A stretch of DNA of 29,948 bases. Origin: Cellvibrionaceae bacterium. GTDB taxonomy: Bacteria > Pseudomonadota > Gammaproteobacteria > Pseudomonadales > Cellvibrionaceae. This document shows, one piece after another, positions 17,180 through 25,064 of this stretch; the first letter of the stretch is position 1, and each line of letters opens with the position of its first letter. Position numbers and translations under genes: made by a program. The stretch lies in assembly GCA_021151615.1 (NCBI GenBank), contig JAGKXA010000022.1, positions 1 through 29,948 of the forward strand, read 5' to 3'. The notes beneath the pieces are model-generated. The model had not been told where the DNA came from. It saw only the letters and a list, made by a program, of their open reading frames with translations, and searched no databases.

Positions 17180-17238
17180 ACTGGAGGAAAATTTGACTGG
17201 CGCTCGGCCATCAAGCAGCGATAATGAGGTTTCTATTG

Positions 17239-17856
17239 ATGATTGAAACAAAGGTCAGATCGATGAATGATTCGACAACAGCTAGCGATGGCCTGCCTGA
17301 CGCCGAGCGATGGGCTGAGCTGCTGCAGCGGGTGGCTGATTACGATGATCGCGTAGCGTTTAAAGAACTCTACGGCCACTTTGCCCCGCGCATCAAAGCC
17401 TACGCCATCAATCAGGGCTTTAGCCAGCATGCCGAAGCGTTGGTACAGGAAGTAATGGTTAATGTTTGGCGCAATGCCGGCAAGTACTCCGCATCACTTG
17501 CATCGGTTGCCACTTGGATTTTTACTATCACACGCAACCAACGCATCGATATGCTACGTAAATTAAACCGCACTCGCGCGGAAGTAGTGATTGAGACAGA
17601 GGATCTTTGGCAAATCCCCACGGAGGAAGACACTACTGTTTGTTCAATTCAGAATTTATCCACTGAAAAATTTGTTAATCACTCCATAAACAAATTACCC
17701 GAAGAACAAATGATTGCCCTGCGCAAAGTCTACTACGAGGGCAAGACTCACGAAGAAGTGGCAGAGGAACTGAATATTCCCTTAGGTACCGTGAAGGGTC
17801 GCTTACGTCTTTCACTGCAAAAGTTAAGAGTTATGTTTGAGGCTAAAGAAATATGA
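17239..17856 (+). CDS. rpoE: ECF RNA polymerase sigma factor, RpoE/ECF11-like
   Basis: The 205-residue sigma factor has region 2 (about residues 35-105: FKELYGHFAPRIKAYAINQG, LVQEVMVNVWRN, VATWIFTITRNQRIDMLRK) and region 4 (about 150-198: LPEEQMIALRKVYYEGKTHE, EELNIPLGTVKGRLRL). The coupled ChrR-type anti-sigma gene places it in the RpoE-ChrR group that answers singlet oxygen and organic hydroperoxides. ATG 17239 is chosen because GAGGT lies eight bases before it; 17263 and 17224 are alternative starts. Its stop overlaps the anti-sigma start by four bases (ATGA). The promoter upstream suggests autoregulation. Confidence 0.9.
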   Translation: MIETKVRSMNDSTTASDGLPDAERWAELLQRVADYDDRVAFKELYGHFAPRIKAYAINQGFSQHAEALVQEVMVNVWRNAGKYSASLASVATWIFTITRNQRIDMLRKLNRTRAEVVIETEDLWQIPTEEDTTVCSIQNLSTEKFVNHSINKLPEEQMIALRKVYYEGKTHEEVAEELNIPLGTVKGRLRLSLQKLRVMFEAKEI

Positions 17857-18518
17857 ACGCCTGGCACCCGGATGATATGACCCTGATGAACTATGCTGCG
17901 GGTAGCCTAAGCGCACCCGAGGCATTGGCCATCGCAATGCATTTGTGTTTTTGTCATGAGTGCCGCACTCATGTGAAAAATTTCAACCATTTAGGCGGCG
18001 CATTACTGGAAAACATTACGCCTGCAAGCGCGGAAAGCTCCAGCTTTGATGTGCTCATGGCAGAAATCGATAAAGGCGCCCCCGCAATCAGATACTCACG
18101 TCATGCAGCATCTGCTACACAAACAGCTCCAGCTGTGCAAAATCCACTACAAAAATACCTACCTGAACCCTTGGAGAAATTGTACTGGCACCGACAAACC
18201 AAAGAGGTAAGCAAATACGATTTGACCAAATTGCTCGGAACCAACGGATTCCAGGTTGCGTTGCAGAAAATTAAAGCTGGCGCAAAAATTCCCACCCACA
18301 CCCACAAAGGAGTTGAGTATACGGTGATTTTAAACGGAGGCTTTTCCGATGAACTCGGCGTTTATCACACGGGGGATTTTATTGCGCGCGATGCAAGCCA
18401 TAAGCACAGTCCCACGGCATTGCAAAATGAAGATTGTATTTGTTTAACCGTACTGAGTGCGCCGCTGAAATTTACGGGGTGGTATCGCATACTCAATCCC
18501 TTTATGACGTGGCGCTAG
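17853..18518 (+). CDS. chrR: ChrR-type zinc anti-sigma factor with cupin domain
   Basis: The 221-residue cytoplasmic anti-sigma factor has no membrane segment. The N-terminal zinc-binding anti-sigma domain has His5, His30, Cys34 and Cys37 (H-x3-C-x2-C in HLCFCHEC), matching the ligands of R. sphaeroides ChrR. The C-terminal cupin (residues about 125-210, PTHTHKGVEYTVIL) has His149, His151, Glu155 and His185, the same spacing as ChrR's second metal site (141, 143, 147, 177). ChrR holds its sigma factor inactive until singlet oxygen or hydroperoxide stress. The tail of this gene overlaps the convergent TPR gene by four bases at the stop codons. Confidence 0.92.
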   Translation: MNAWHPDDMTLMNYAAGSLSAPEALAIAMHLCFCHECRTHVKNFNHLGGALLENITPASAESSSFDVLMAEIDKGAPAIRYSRHAASATQTAPAVQNPLQKYLPEPLEKLYWHRQTKEVSKYDLTKLLGTNGFQVALQKIKAGAKIPTHTHKGVEYTVILNGGFSDELGVYHTGDFIARDASHKHSPTALQNEDCICLTVLSAPLKFTGWYRILNPFMTWR

Positions 18519-19426
18519 TGTAAACCCTGCGCTCCTCCTAATGCGTTGCTAATCACAGGCAAATACCGACACACACGTTCTCTTTTTTCTGCGATTGCAT
18601 ATAAATAGTCGCGCTGTTGGGCGAGGGCGGACATATCTTCCAGCTCAAGCAATACCAATGCATAGTCAACGCGCGCGTCTTGATCATCGGGTGTTAGCTC
18701 CAGTAACGCCTGAAAAAAATCCGCCGCGACACGTTTATTTCCCAGGGTTAATTCAACTAAACCACAATGCCTCAGCAGTGACGGGTCGCGCGGATTTAGT
18801 TGCAACGCGCGTTGGAAAATCTGCTGCGCATTGCCATAGTTTTTCATCAACAGCCAACAGATGCCCAATTGCAGGAGCGCATTAAAATGTTGTGGTTGCT
18901 GAGCAATAACGCCCTGATAAATTTTTTCTGCTTCCGCAAACCTGTGCTGGGCCGCTATGGCGATTGCCATATTGACTTGATAATCCAGAAAGTCCGCGCG
19001 CAAATTGCAGGCTCGCCACCAACCGTACTCGGCGCGTTGGAAATTGCCTCGAAGCAAATCGATACGCGCGAGGTTGTGCCAATGCTGGGGATCATTGCCG
19101 TCCAGTGCGATGGCTTTTTCCATGAGTGTTAATGCTGTCTCCTGCTCACCGGTGGAAAAATAAATTTGCCCGAGGTTGGACATGGCTGTTGCATACTCGG
19201 GGTTTATCTCAATGGCCTTGTGTAAATGCTCCAACGCCAGCGGCCAATTGGCTTGCTGCCCGTAAACGAAACCCAAATTGTTATGCGCGATTGCATTGAC
19301 ATCATCCAGGCTCAACACTGTTTTGTACGCATTCTCGGCGGCGAGTAAATTGCCGCGCACATGAGCCTCTACCCCTGCACGCAATTGTTGTTGAATTTGA
19401 TTTTGTAACAGAGTGTCAGTATTCAT
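18515..19426 (-). CDS. TPR repeat protein at the end of the eCIS-like operon
   Basis: The 303-residue soluble protein is built from about seven tetratricopeptide repeats across residues 30-285; clear units include AIAHNNLGFVYGQQANWPLA, AMSNLGQIYFSTGEQETALT and ALLQLGICWLLMKNYGNAQQ. No signal peptide or catalytic motif is seen. ATG 19426 is chosen; it overlaps the TGA of the DUF4157 gene by one base (TGATG), which suggests reinitiation. A GTG three bases earlier is possible. TPR proteins bind partners; a chaperone or assembly role for the preceding effector or injection apparatus is inferred only from coupling. Confidence 0.85.
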   Translation of the reverse strand: MNTDTLLQNQIQQQLRAGVEAHVRGNLLAAENAYKTVLSLDDVNAIAHNNLGFVYGQQANWPLALEHLHKAIEINPEYATAMSNLGQIYFSTGEQETALTLMEKAIALDGNDPQHWHNLARIDLLRGNFQRAEYGWWRACNLRADFLDYQVNMAIAIAAQHRFAEAEKIYQGVIAQQPQHFNALLQLGICWLLMKNYGNAQQIFQRALQLNPRDPSLLRHCGLVELTLGNKRVAADFFQALLELTPDDQDARVDYALVLLELEDMSALAQQRDYLYAIAEKRERVCRYLPVISNALGGAQGLH

Positions 19427-22400
19427 CACGCAATCCTCGCTATCAGGCCACGCAGTAATTGATCCGTATCTATGTTGGGCACTTCAAATTGAACGTCATC
19501 GAGCGAAATATCAAAGGGTTCACCTTCGTGATAGTGAATCGGCAGACGAATGCCAAAACGATAATCCGAACCGAAGGTATAAGAGGCAAATTGCCAGCGA
19601 TTATCATAAACTTCGAAACCCAATGCGCGTACGCTGACATAGCCACCAATATCGAAGGTAAAACTGGGCTGCGCGTGTATAGCCAATTCGGTTCGAATAT
19701 CCAACCCGGTTGCCGGCGTCCACTCGACATGCACACCCGCTTCTGCTGCCCCTTCAATACCCAGAGTTCCGCCAATATCCAAACCGCCAGTCGCGCTGGC
19801 ACCGGTAATGCCCAAACCAATCCCGGCACGTACCGACAAACGCAAACCGGCGTTGGCAGGAATATTTAAATGCGCATCACCGGTAATTCGGGTTTGGTCT
19901 TCGTGGGCGGGATTGTAGGTAATACCCAAGCGCAGTTGATCGATCACGCCGGGGCCAATTCCCGCCGTTGCGCTTAAACCGCCACCTACTTCAGCAACGA
20001 TTCCAGGAAAAATCGGCGCTTGCACGGCAATATTAAAAATCGATTTATTAATTTCTTTGCGCGCAAATATTTCCAACTGGCTCGGCAAACCAATTTCGCC
20101 GGTAACGGTGACTTCACCATTGGGCGCGAAACGCACACCGGCGGTGCCTTGCAACCAGGGGGCAATTTGTAAAGTGAGTTGGCCGCCGCCGTAAACCACC
20201 AATGGATTGTTGGGCTCTGCGGTTGCGCTTAGTGTTCCGTCAGTTGGATTCACAGAACGATTGGTGACACCTGCATTCACTCGCCCGGACAACATACCGC
20301 GCGAATAATCGGCAGATACTTCTGCCGTAAATGCACCATCGTTGTAATCGACAATTAGATTGGAATTAATTCCGGGGATATCCGGTTGCGCTTCGCCGTG
20401 TGCTGTCACCGCATAACCTGTACCGTCAGGTTTTTCACGTACACGCGCATTAACTGAACCACTGCGGATACCATTGCCCTGACGCAGATTAAAGGCTCCG
20501 CCAATCACAAAACCTTCAGCTTCATTTTGCGTTATTTCGATAGTGCCGCTTTCAACACCCGGAACATTCAGCGTCGCATTGCCGCGCGCAGAAAAACCTG
20601 TTGCCTGCGAATAATCAACCGTAATGGTGGCGGTTTCTACGCCCGGTACTTTTCCTCGAGGGATGGTGATGTCACCACCCATTGACCAAATTCCTTCGCT
20701 GTATCCCAATCGTAATTTGGCATTACTTCCCTGCCCAAAAATACGCTCATCAAATGCAAAATCCCCGGCGAGGGAGAATGACTCGCCAGTACCAACGCTA
20801 GCGGAAATGCTGCCTTGACCTACGCGGTCAATTTTAAAAAGCACATTGCCATCTGCCGCCAAACCACGCTGGGTGCTCAACGACACGGTTAAAGAAGATT
20901 GTTCGATCTTGAATGGTGCTGGGGTATTTAGCTCAGGCCCCAAAAATGTTTTTTCAATACCAAGGTTATTGCCGCGGATAAAGAAATCGATGCTCGCACC
21001 ACGCAAGAAGCTCACGTCGGTAATTACTTTTCCAGTGATATCAGGCTCGCCCTTATCATTGAAGCCGACATTGGTCAGCTGCAGTGGGCTCAATCCGGTA
21101 GCCTGAACGTCTTGTCCAAAAATTTCGCGAATCTGGCTCTCGGCTTGGGTTACATTCAAATAACCTGCCTGAGGTAAATTTTCCATTTTAGTTATGGAAA
21201 ACTGAACCGGAATACCATGTCCATAAAGTGCACGGTTATTTGCCCAGAGAACGCCGGTGATGCGAATATAATTCTGATCCTCACTACCTATAGTGGCAGT
21301 AGTTGGGCGAAAGCCGGTGATAAACGTTTCATCGGTAAAGGGAAACGACTCACCGGGAGTGGCCGGAATATCAATGACACGTGCGCGCCCACCCGTTGAA
21401 TTATTGAATACAACAAATCGCCCCGGCCCCGGATCCAAACCTGCGGCCTGCACCTGATTGCGAGTCATGGGCAATACCGGCCCCATCTGCAATGCTCGAT
21501 TAGCAATATCATCGACCTGATAATTGTCTGTATCACCTACCGGTAAATCCCAAAGAATGCGTTTCAATACAACGGTATAGGTGTTACGTGCAACCTCTGC
21601 CGTAGGCTTTGTGCTGGAAGTCCACTTGTCTAATACTGTCTGAATACCCGTATTAATTCGCGAATTGATTACTGAACCACAGCTTCGATTTGTTCCACTC
21701 TCGAGCAGCCAGAGATTTCCTTCATCAGGATCTCTGTCGTGTCCCCCCAACTGAAATTCTTTCTTGTGATCAACATCATAGGTTTTAATTTCACCAGTGG
21801 GCGTCCAATAGGGGCGAATCACTCGATCCCGAATTTGGGTGCGAGTTCCTACAATATAGGTGGTACCACTCAACCCTAGTTTTAAAAAATAGACTGGATT
21901 GGATTCGGATCCAGAGCGCCATGCAGTAGAAATTTTCTGGTCTAGAGATGCTGTAATACCAGCGCCCTCTCGTGTTAATTGTGACCAAACTGTCAACTGG
22001 TTGGTATTGCGCGCGACATTACCTTTGCGAATAGTAATATCTGTACTGCCCGTTTTATTTGATTTTTCAGGGACATTGGGGAAATGTATTTCATTGACTT
22101 CAACTCTTCCGCTATCTGAAGTAGATGCCTTTCCTTCTGCGCCCTCATAATTGGTTTCAGTATTTACATCCCGCATTATCTTCCTTGTAACCCCACTGCC
22201 CTGCTGCACCACATGCGTCAACTCATGGGCAAGCAAACGTTTGCCTTCTTGCGAATCAGGCGCGTATTCGCCCGAGGCGAAAAATATATCGCTACCCACG
22301 GTAAAGGCGCGCGCACTTAATTGTTTACAAAGTGCATCGGCAGTACCGCCGGTGTGGATGGAAACGGATGAAAAATCGTGATTGAACTGGCTCTCCATTT

Positions 22401-22968
22401 CCGTGCGCACTTGCTCGGGCAATTGTGCACCCTGGCCGCGCAGACCTGCGATTTGCCGCTCCACTTCTGCACTCACGCCCTGTTCGGAATTTGTTGCTGT
22501 GTCAGTAGCTGCCTCCGCCTCTGTTGATGACGCTTCAGTTTCTACCGGTGCAGATTCAGCAGCAGGTTCTTCCATACGCGAAATTTTTGTCTGCAGCGAT
22601 TGCGGGCTAGCGGCGTTATTTTCCGGTTTGGTATTGCCAGGGCTTAGTTTATTTTCCTCTGCTACAGGTGCTGCGCTGCGGCTGACCACTTCGTCGGCAA
22701 CACGATCTGCCTCTTGTTCGTGGCTATCACCCGGTTCACTGACACTGAGTTTGGTTTGCAAACGGGGTTTGCGCTGCATTTTAGTTTCCGGCTGTTCAGG
22801 CTCTGCGGTACGGTAAATTTTTTTCTGTAACGCGGTAGTCTCTTCGGAGGTAGCACTTTCTTTTTTGTTTAGCACGTCATCGGAATTTTTATTGGCACTG
22901 CGCTGCAGCGATTGTTTTTCTCCGCTGTCTTGCGCGGATTTTTTCTTCAATGATTGGGTCTGGCTCAT
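19426..22968 (-). CDS. DUF4157 (eCIS core) large protein with HNH-like motif, putative effector
   Basis: The 1180-residue protein is ordered as follows. Residues 1-180 are low-complexity, polar and Glu/Ala/Ser-rich, with recurrent LQ-x-K motifs. The DUF4157 domain is split: GDSHEQEADRVADEVV at 80-95, then 183-257 with the zincin-like HELTH at 248-252 (HELTHVVQQGSG). An HNH-like motif follows, with DH at 400-401, GG at 408-409, Asn418 (NLWLLE) and Asn427. A beta-rich region runs from about 505, with 28-32-residue repeats around 775-895 (PGVETA, PGVESG, PGINSN) and Gly-rich strands to 1110. The C-terminus ends in NIDTDQLLRGLIARI. DUF4157 marks proteins associated with eCIS, often effectors. There is no signal peptide, consistent with loading into an injection particle rather than Sec export (inference). 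It overlaps the AAA gene by four bases. Confidence 0.82.
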   Translation of the reverse strand: MSQTQSLKKKSAQDSGEKQSLQRSANKNSDDVLNKKESATSEETTALQKKIYRTAEPEQPETKMQRKPRLQTKLSVSEPGDSHEQEADRVADEVVSRSAAPVAEENKLSPGNTKPENNAASPQSLQTKISRMEEPAAESAPVETEASSTEAEAATDTATNSEQGVSAEVERQIAGLRGQGAQLPEQVRTEMESQFNHDFSSVSIHTGGTADALCKQLSARAFTVGSDIFFASGEYAPDSQEGKRLLAHELTHVVQQGSGVTRKIMRDVNTETNYEGAEGKASTSDSGRVEVNEIHFPNVPEKSNKTGSTDITIRKGNVARNTNQLTVWSQLTREGAGITASLDQKISTAWRSGSESNPVYFLKLGLSGTTYIVGTRTQIRDRVIRPYWTPTGEIKTYDVDHKKEFQLGGHDRDPDEGNLWLLESGTNRSCGSVINSRINTGIQTVLDKWTSSTKPTAEVARNTYTVVLKRILWDLPVGDTDNYQVDDIANRALQMGPVLPMTRNQVQAAGLDPGPGRFVVFNNSTGGRARVIDIPATPGESFPFTDETFITGFRPTTATIGSEDQNYIRITGVLWANNRALYGHGIPVQFSITKMENLPQAGYLNVTQAESQIREIFGQDVQATGLSPLQLTNVGFNDKGEPDITGKVITDVSFLRGASIDFFIRGNNLGIEKTFLGPELNTPAPFKIEQSSLTVSLSTQRGLAADGNVLFKIDRVGQGSISASVGTGESFSLAGDFAFDERIFGQGSNAKLRLGYSEGIWSMGGDITIPRGKVPGVETATITVDYSQATGFSARGNATLNVPGVESGTIEITQNEAEGFVIGGAFNLRQGNGIRSGSVNARVREKPDGTGYAVTAHGEAQPDIPGINSNLIVDYNDGAFTAEVSADYSRGMLSGRVNAGVTNRSVNPTDGTLSATAEPNNPLVVYGGGQLTLQIAPWLQGTAGVRFAPNGEVTVTGEIGLPSQLEIFARKEINKSIFNIAVQAPIFPGIVAEVGGGLSATAGIGPGVIDQLRLGITYNPAHEDQTRITGDAHLNIPANAGLRLSVRAGIGLGITGASATGGLDIGGTLGIEGAAEAGVHVEWTPATGLDIRTELAIHAQPSFTFDIGGYVSVRALGFEVYDNRWQFASYTFGSDYRFGIRLPIHYHEGEPFDISLDDVQFEVPNIDTDQLLRGLIARIA

Positions 22969-25064
22969 GCTTGTACTGCCTTATCAGGCTGAGCCAGATT
23001 TAATTGGTTGAGCAATTTAGGCGGTAGCGGCTTGCCGGATTTTCTGTATTCTCGCGCAACCGATTGCAGCAAACACGTAAAACTTAACTGCGACTGTTCG
23101 CTAACCGGTAACTCGGCCGCCGCCGCGAGCACCGCATTGCGAATAAAACCGCCACTTAAATCGCACAGGCTGGCGAGGTGCATACAGGCTTGTTCACCGG
23201 GGCTACGCCCACCCAAATGGTTTTGCCAAAGCCGCGCACGCTCATCCAACGTAGGTGATTGAAATTCAATTACGCGATCAAACCGCCGCATAAACGCACC
23301 ATCTATACGGCCCAATCCATTAGTCGTCATGAACACAATGCCGGGGTGCTGCTCAATACGCGCCAGCAAATAATTGGTCAACATATTGGCAAAACGCTCG
23401 CCACCACTATCACCATCCCCACGTCTGGCAAAAAGTGCATCAGCTTCATCAATTAGCAAAATAAAATCACCCGCTGCTGCCTCCAACATTAGTTGATGAA
23501 TATTTTTCTCTGTTTCACCAATATATTTATTGAGTACCGCACCCAGATCCAGACGATACACAGGGGCCGCCAGTCGTTGCGCCAGATAAAGCGCCGCCAG
23601 GGTTTTTCCAGTACCGCTCTCACCATACAATAGCGCCTTCACACCCCCGTGCCCACCGCCAGCCACAGCCACACCCAAATCGCTAAATACCTGCTCGCGC
23701 TGTTCACAGCGAATTTGCAACGCCTCAAGCTCTGCGCGAATTTTTGAATTGAGCACCAATGCATCGGCCGCAATTTGATTCGGTACCAGAAACGCCAGAT
23801 TTTGCAAATGCCCCGGTGCCAACTGTTGGCGCGCCTGACCAATGGCAGCACGCAATTCCGCTACAGGCTTTTGCCACACCGATGACGGCAGACTTACCGC
23901 AAAAGCGGGAATTGTTTCCGGCCCAATTAACCAACGCCGTGCAAACTCCTCGGCCTGTGCCGGCGTTACCCAGCGCTGCCAGGCAGTACAGCGTTCATCG
24001 CGAAGACTACTGGGCAAATAGTGAATAGCCGCCGAATTTTGTTGTTGAAGCTCTGTCAACTCGGCAACGCTTAATGGTGCGGCATGCCAAACAACTATAG
24101 GTGCGTGTTTTACATCACCATTAAAAACGGCGTCGCCAAAAAAATCGTCCGACTTCTGTAAATCACCCGATGCTTCGATAACGGGCAATAGGTTATGTGC
24201 AACACACAACAAATGCAGCCAACGCGATGAACATCCTGCTGAAGATAAAACGGGCGTTTTATTTAAATATTCAGCCAGAATTTTCACCCAGCTCAACACG
24301 GCATTGCGACTGCCGCACAGATGCAACTGCTGCAATTGTTCCAAACGAATCGCAACCGCAAAATCAGAACATTCTTGCGCCGCACGCGTATTCACTAAAT
24401 TATGTGGGATGGCGCTAGACACATCTCCGGAATATTGGATAACGCTAAAAAATTCATTGCGAACAATCGCCGCCGCTGGAGCGCCTTGCAGCCATTGCCA
24501 GTGGTGGATATTGAATTCCACCCAAGCTAACGCCAACGGCCCAGGCGAATGTATTTGCAAAACGCTGCTGTGCATCCATTGCCGCTGCGCCAATTCGGTG
24601 GGAGAAACGCTATAACCACAAATTGTCCGCACCAGGTCGCACAGCAAATACAACCTTGGCCAGGCATTTTGCTGTGTCCCTTGCAAAGTTTGCAGCGCGA
24701 GATTTAATTCATAGTAATCGTTCAGCGCCGCACAAAAGCCCACTACAAATAGCTGCGCTTTATCCAACGCACCTTGCTCCACCAAGCGTTGCACGCCAGG
24801 TGACAAATCCAGCTGCGTCAGCGTCAGCTGATGTAAGTGTGTGGCCATAGTCGCGCTGGTGCATTGCAAATGCGCGGCCAGTTGTTGCGACCAGGACGCT
24901 GGCAAATAATTGACTTCCATTACGTTATTCTCTACCGCATTAACTTGCGTTTGCATAAACCAACTGAGACTGCCGCGAATCCATAAATCCAGATTTAATT
25001 CCCGGTTCATTTTTGTTGGGGTCAGCACTGCTTGCGACCTAAGTGACGCAACGAGATCATTCAT
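22965..25064 (-). CDS. AAA ATPase, Afp15-like, with degenerate first P-loop domain
   Basis: The 699-residue protein has two AAA-like halves. The C-terminal one is intact: Walker A GESGTGKT at 481-488, KYIGETEKNI after it, Walker B FILLIDEADALF at about 534-545, sensor TTNGLGRIDGAF and arginine finger region RRFDR near 593-597. The N-terminal half (about 205-380) keeps the pattern LHLCGSRNAVLSW at 247-259 but lacks the Lys-Ser/Thr of a working P-loop. This layout and the sequence YRLDLG-KYIGETEK fit the Afp15-type ATPase of contractile injection systems, thought to act in assembly. ATG 25064 is chosen; 25193 would extend by 43 residues into the upstream gene. It overlaps the preceding gene by eight bases. 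Confidence 0.88.
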   Translation of the reverse strand: MNDLVASLRSQAVLTPTKMNRELNLDLWIRGSLSWFMQTQVNAVENNVMEVNYLPASWSQQLAAHLQCTSATMATHLHQLTLTQLDLSPGVQRLVEQGALDKAQLFVVGFCAALNDYYELNLALQTLQGTQQNAWPRLYLLCDLVRTICGYSVSPTELAQRQWMHSSVLQIHSPGPLALAWVEFNIHHWQWLQGAPAAAIVRNEFFSVIQYSGDVSSAIPHNLVNTRAAQECSDFAVAIRLEQLQQLHLCGSRNAVLSWVKILAEYLNKTPVLSSAGCSSRWLHLLCVAHNLLPVIEASGDLQKSDDFFGDAVFNGDVKHAPIVVWHAAPLSVAELTELQQQNSAAIHYLPSSLRDERCTAWQRWVTPAQAEEFARRWLIGPETIPAFAVSLPSSVWQKPVAELRAAIGQARQQLAPGHLQNLAFLVPNQIAADALVLNSKIRAELEALQIRCEQREQVFSDLGVAVAGGGHGGVKALLYGESGTGKTLAALYLAQRLAAPVYRLDLGAVLNKYIGETEKNIHQLMLEAAAGDFILLIDEADALFARRGDGDSGGERFANMLTNYLLARIEQHPGIVFMTTNGLGRIDGAFMRRFDRVIEFQSPTLDERARLWQNHLGGRSPGEQACMHLASLCDLSGGFIRNAVLAAAAELPVSEQSQLSFTCLLQSVAREYRKSGKPLPPKLLNQLNLAQPDKAVQA

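Noticed and set aside
22382..22816. 144-residue open frame on the plus strand
   Set aside because: It is antisense to the low-complexity Ala/Glu/Ser leader of the DUF4157 gene, is Ser/Ala/Cys-rich without a domain, and lacks a ribosome site.
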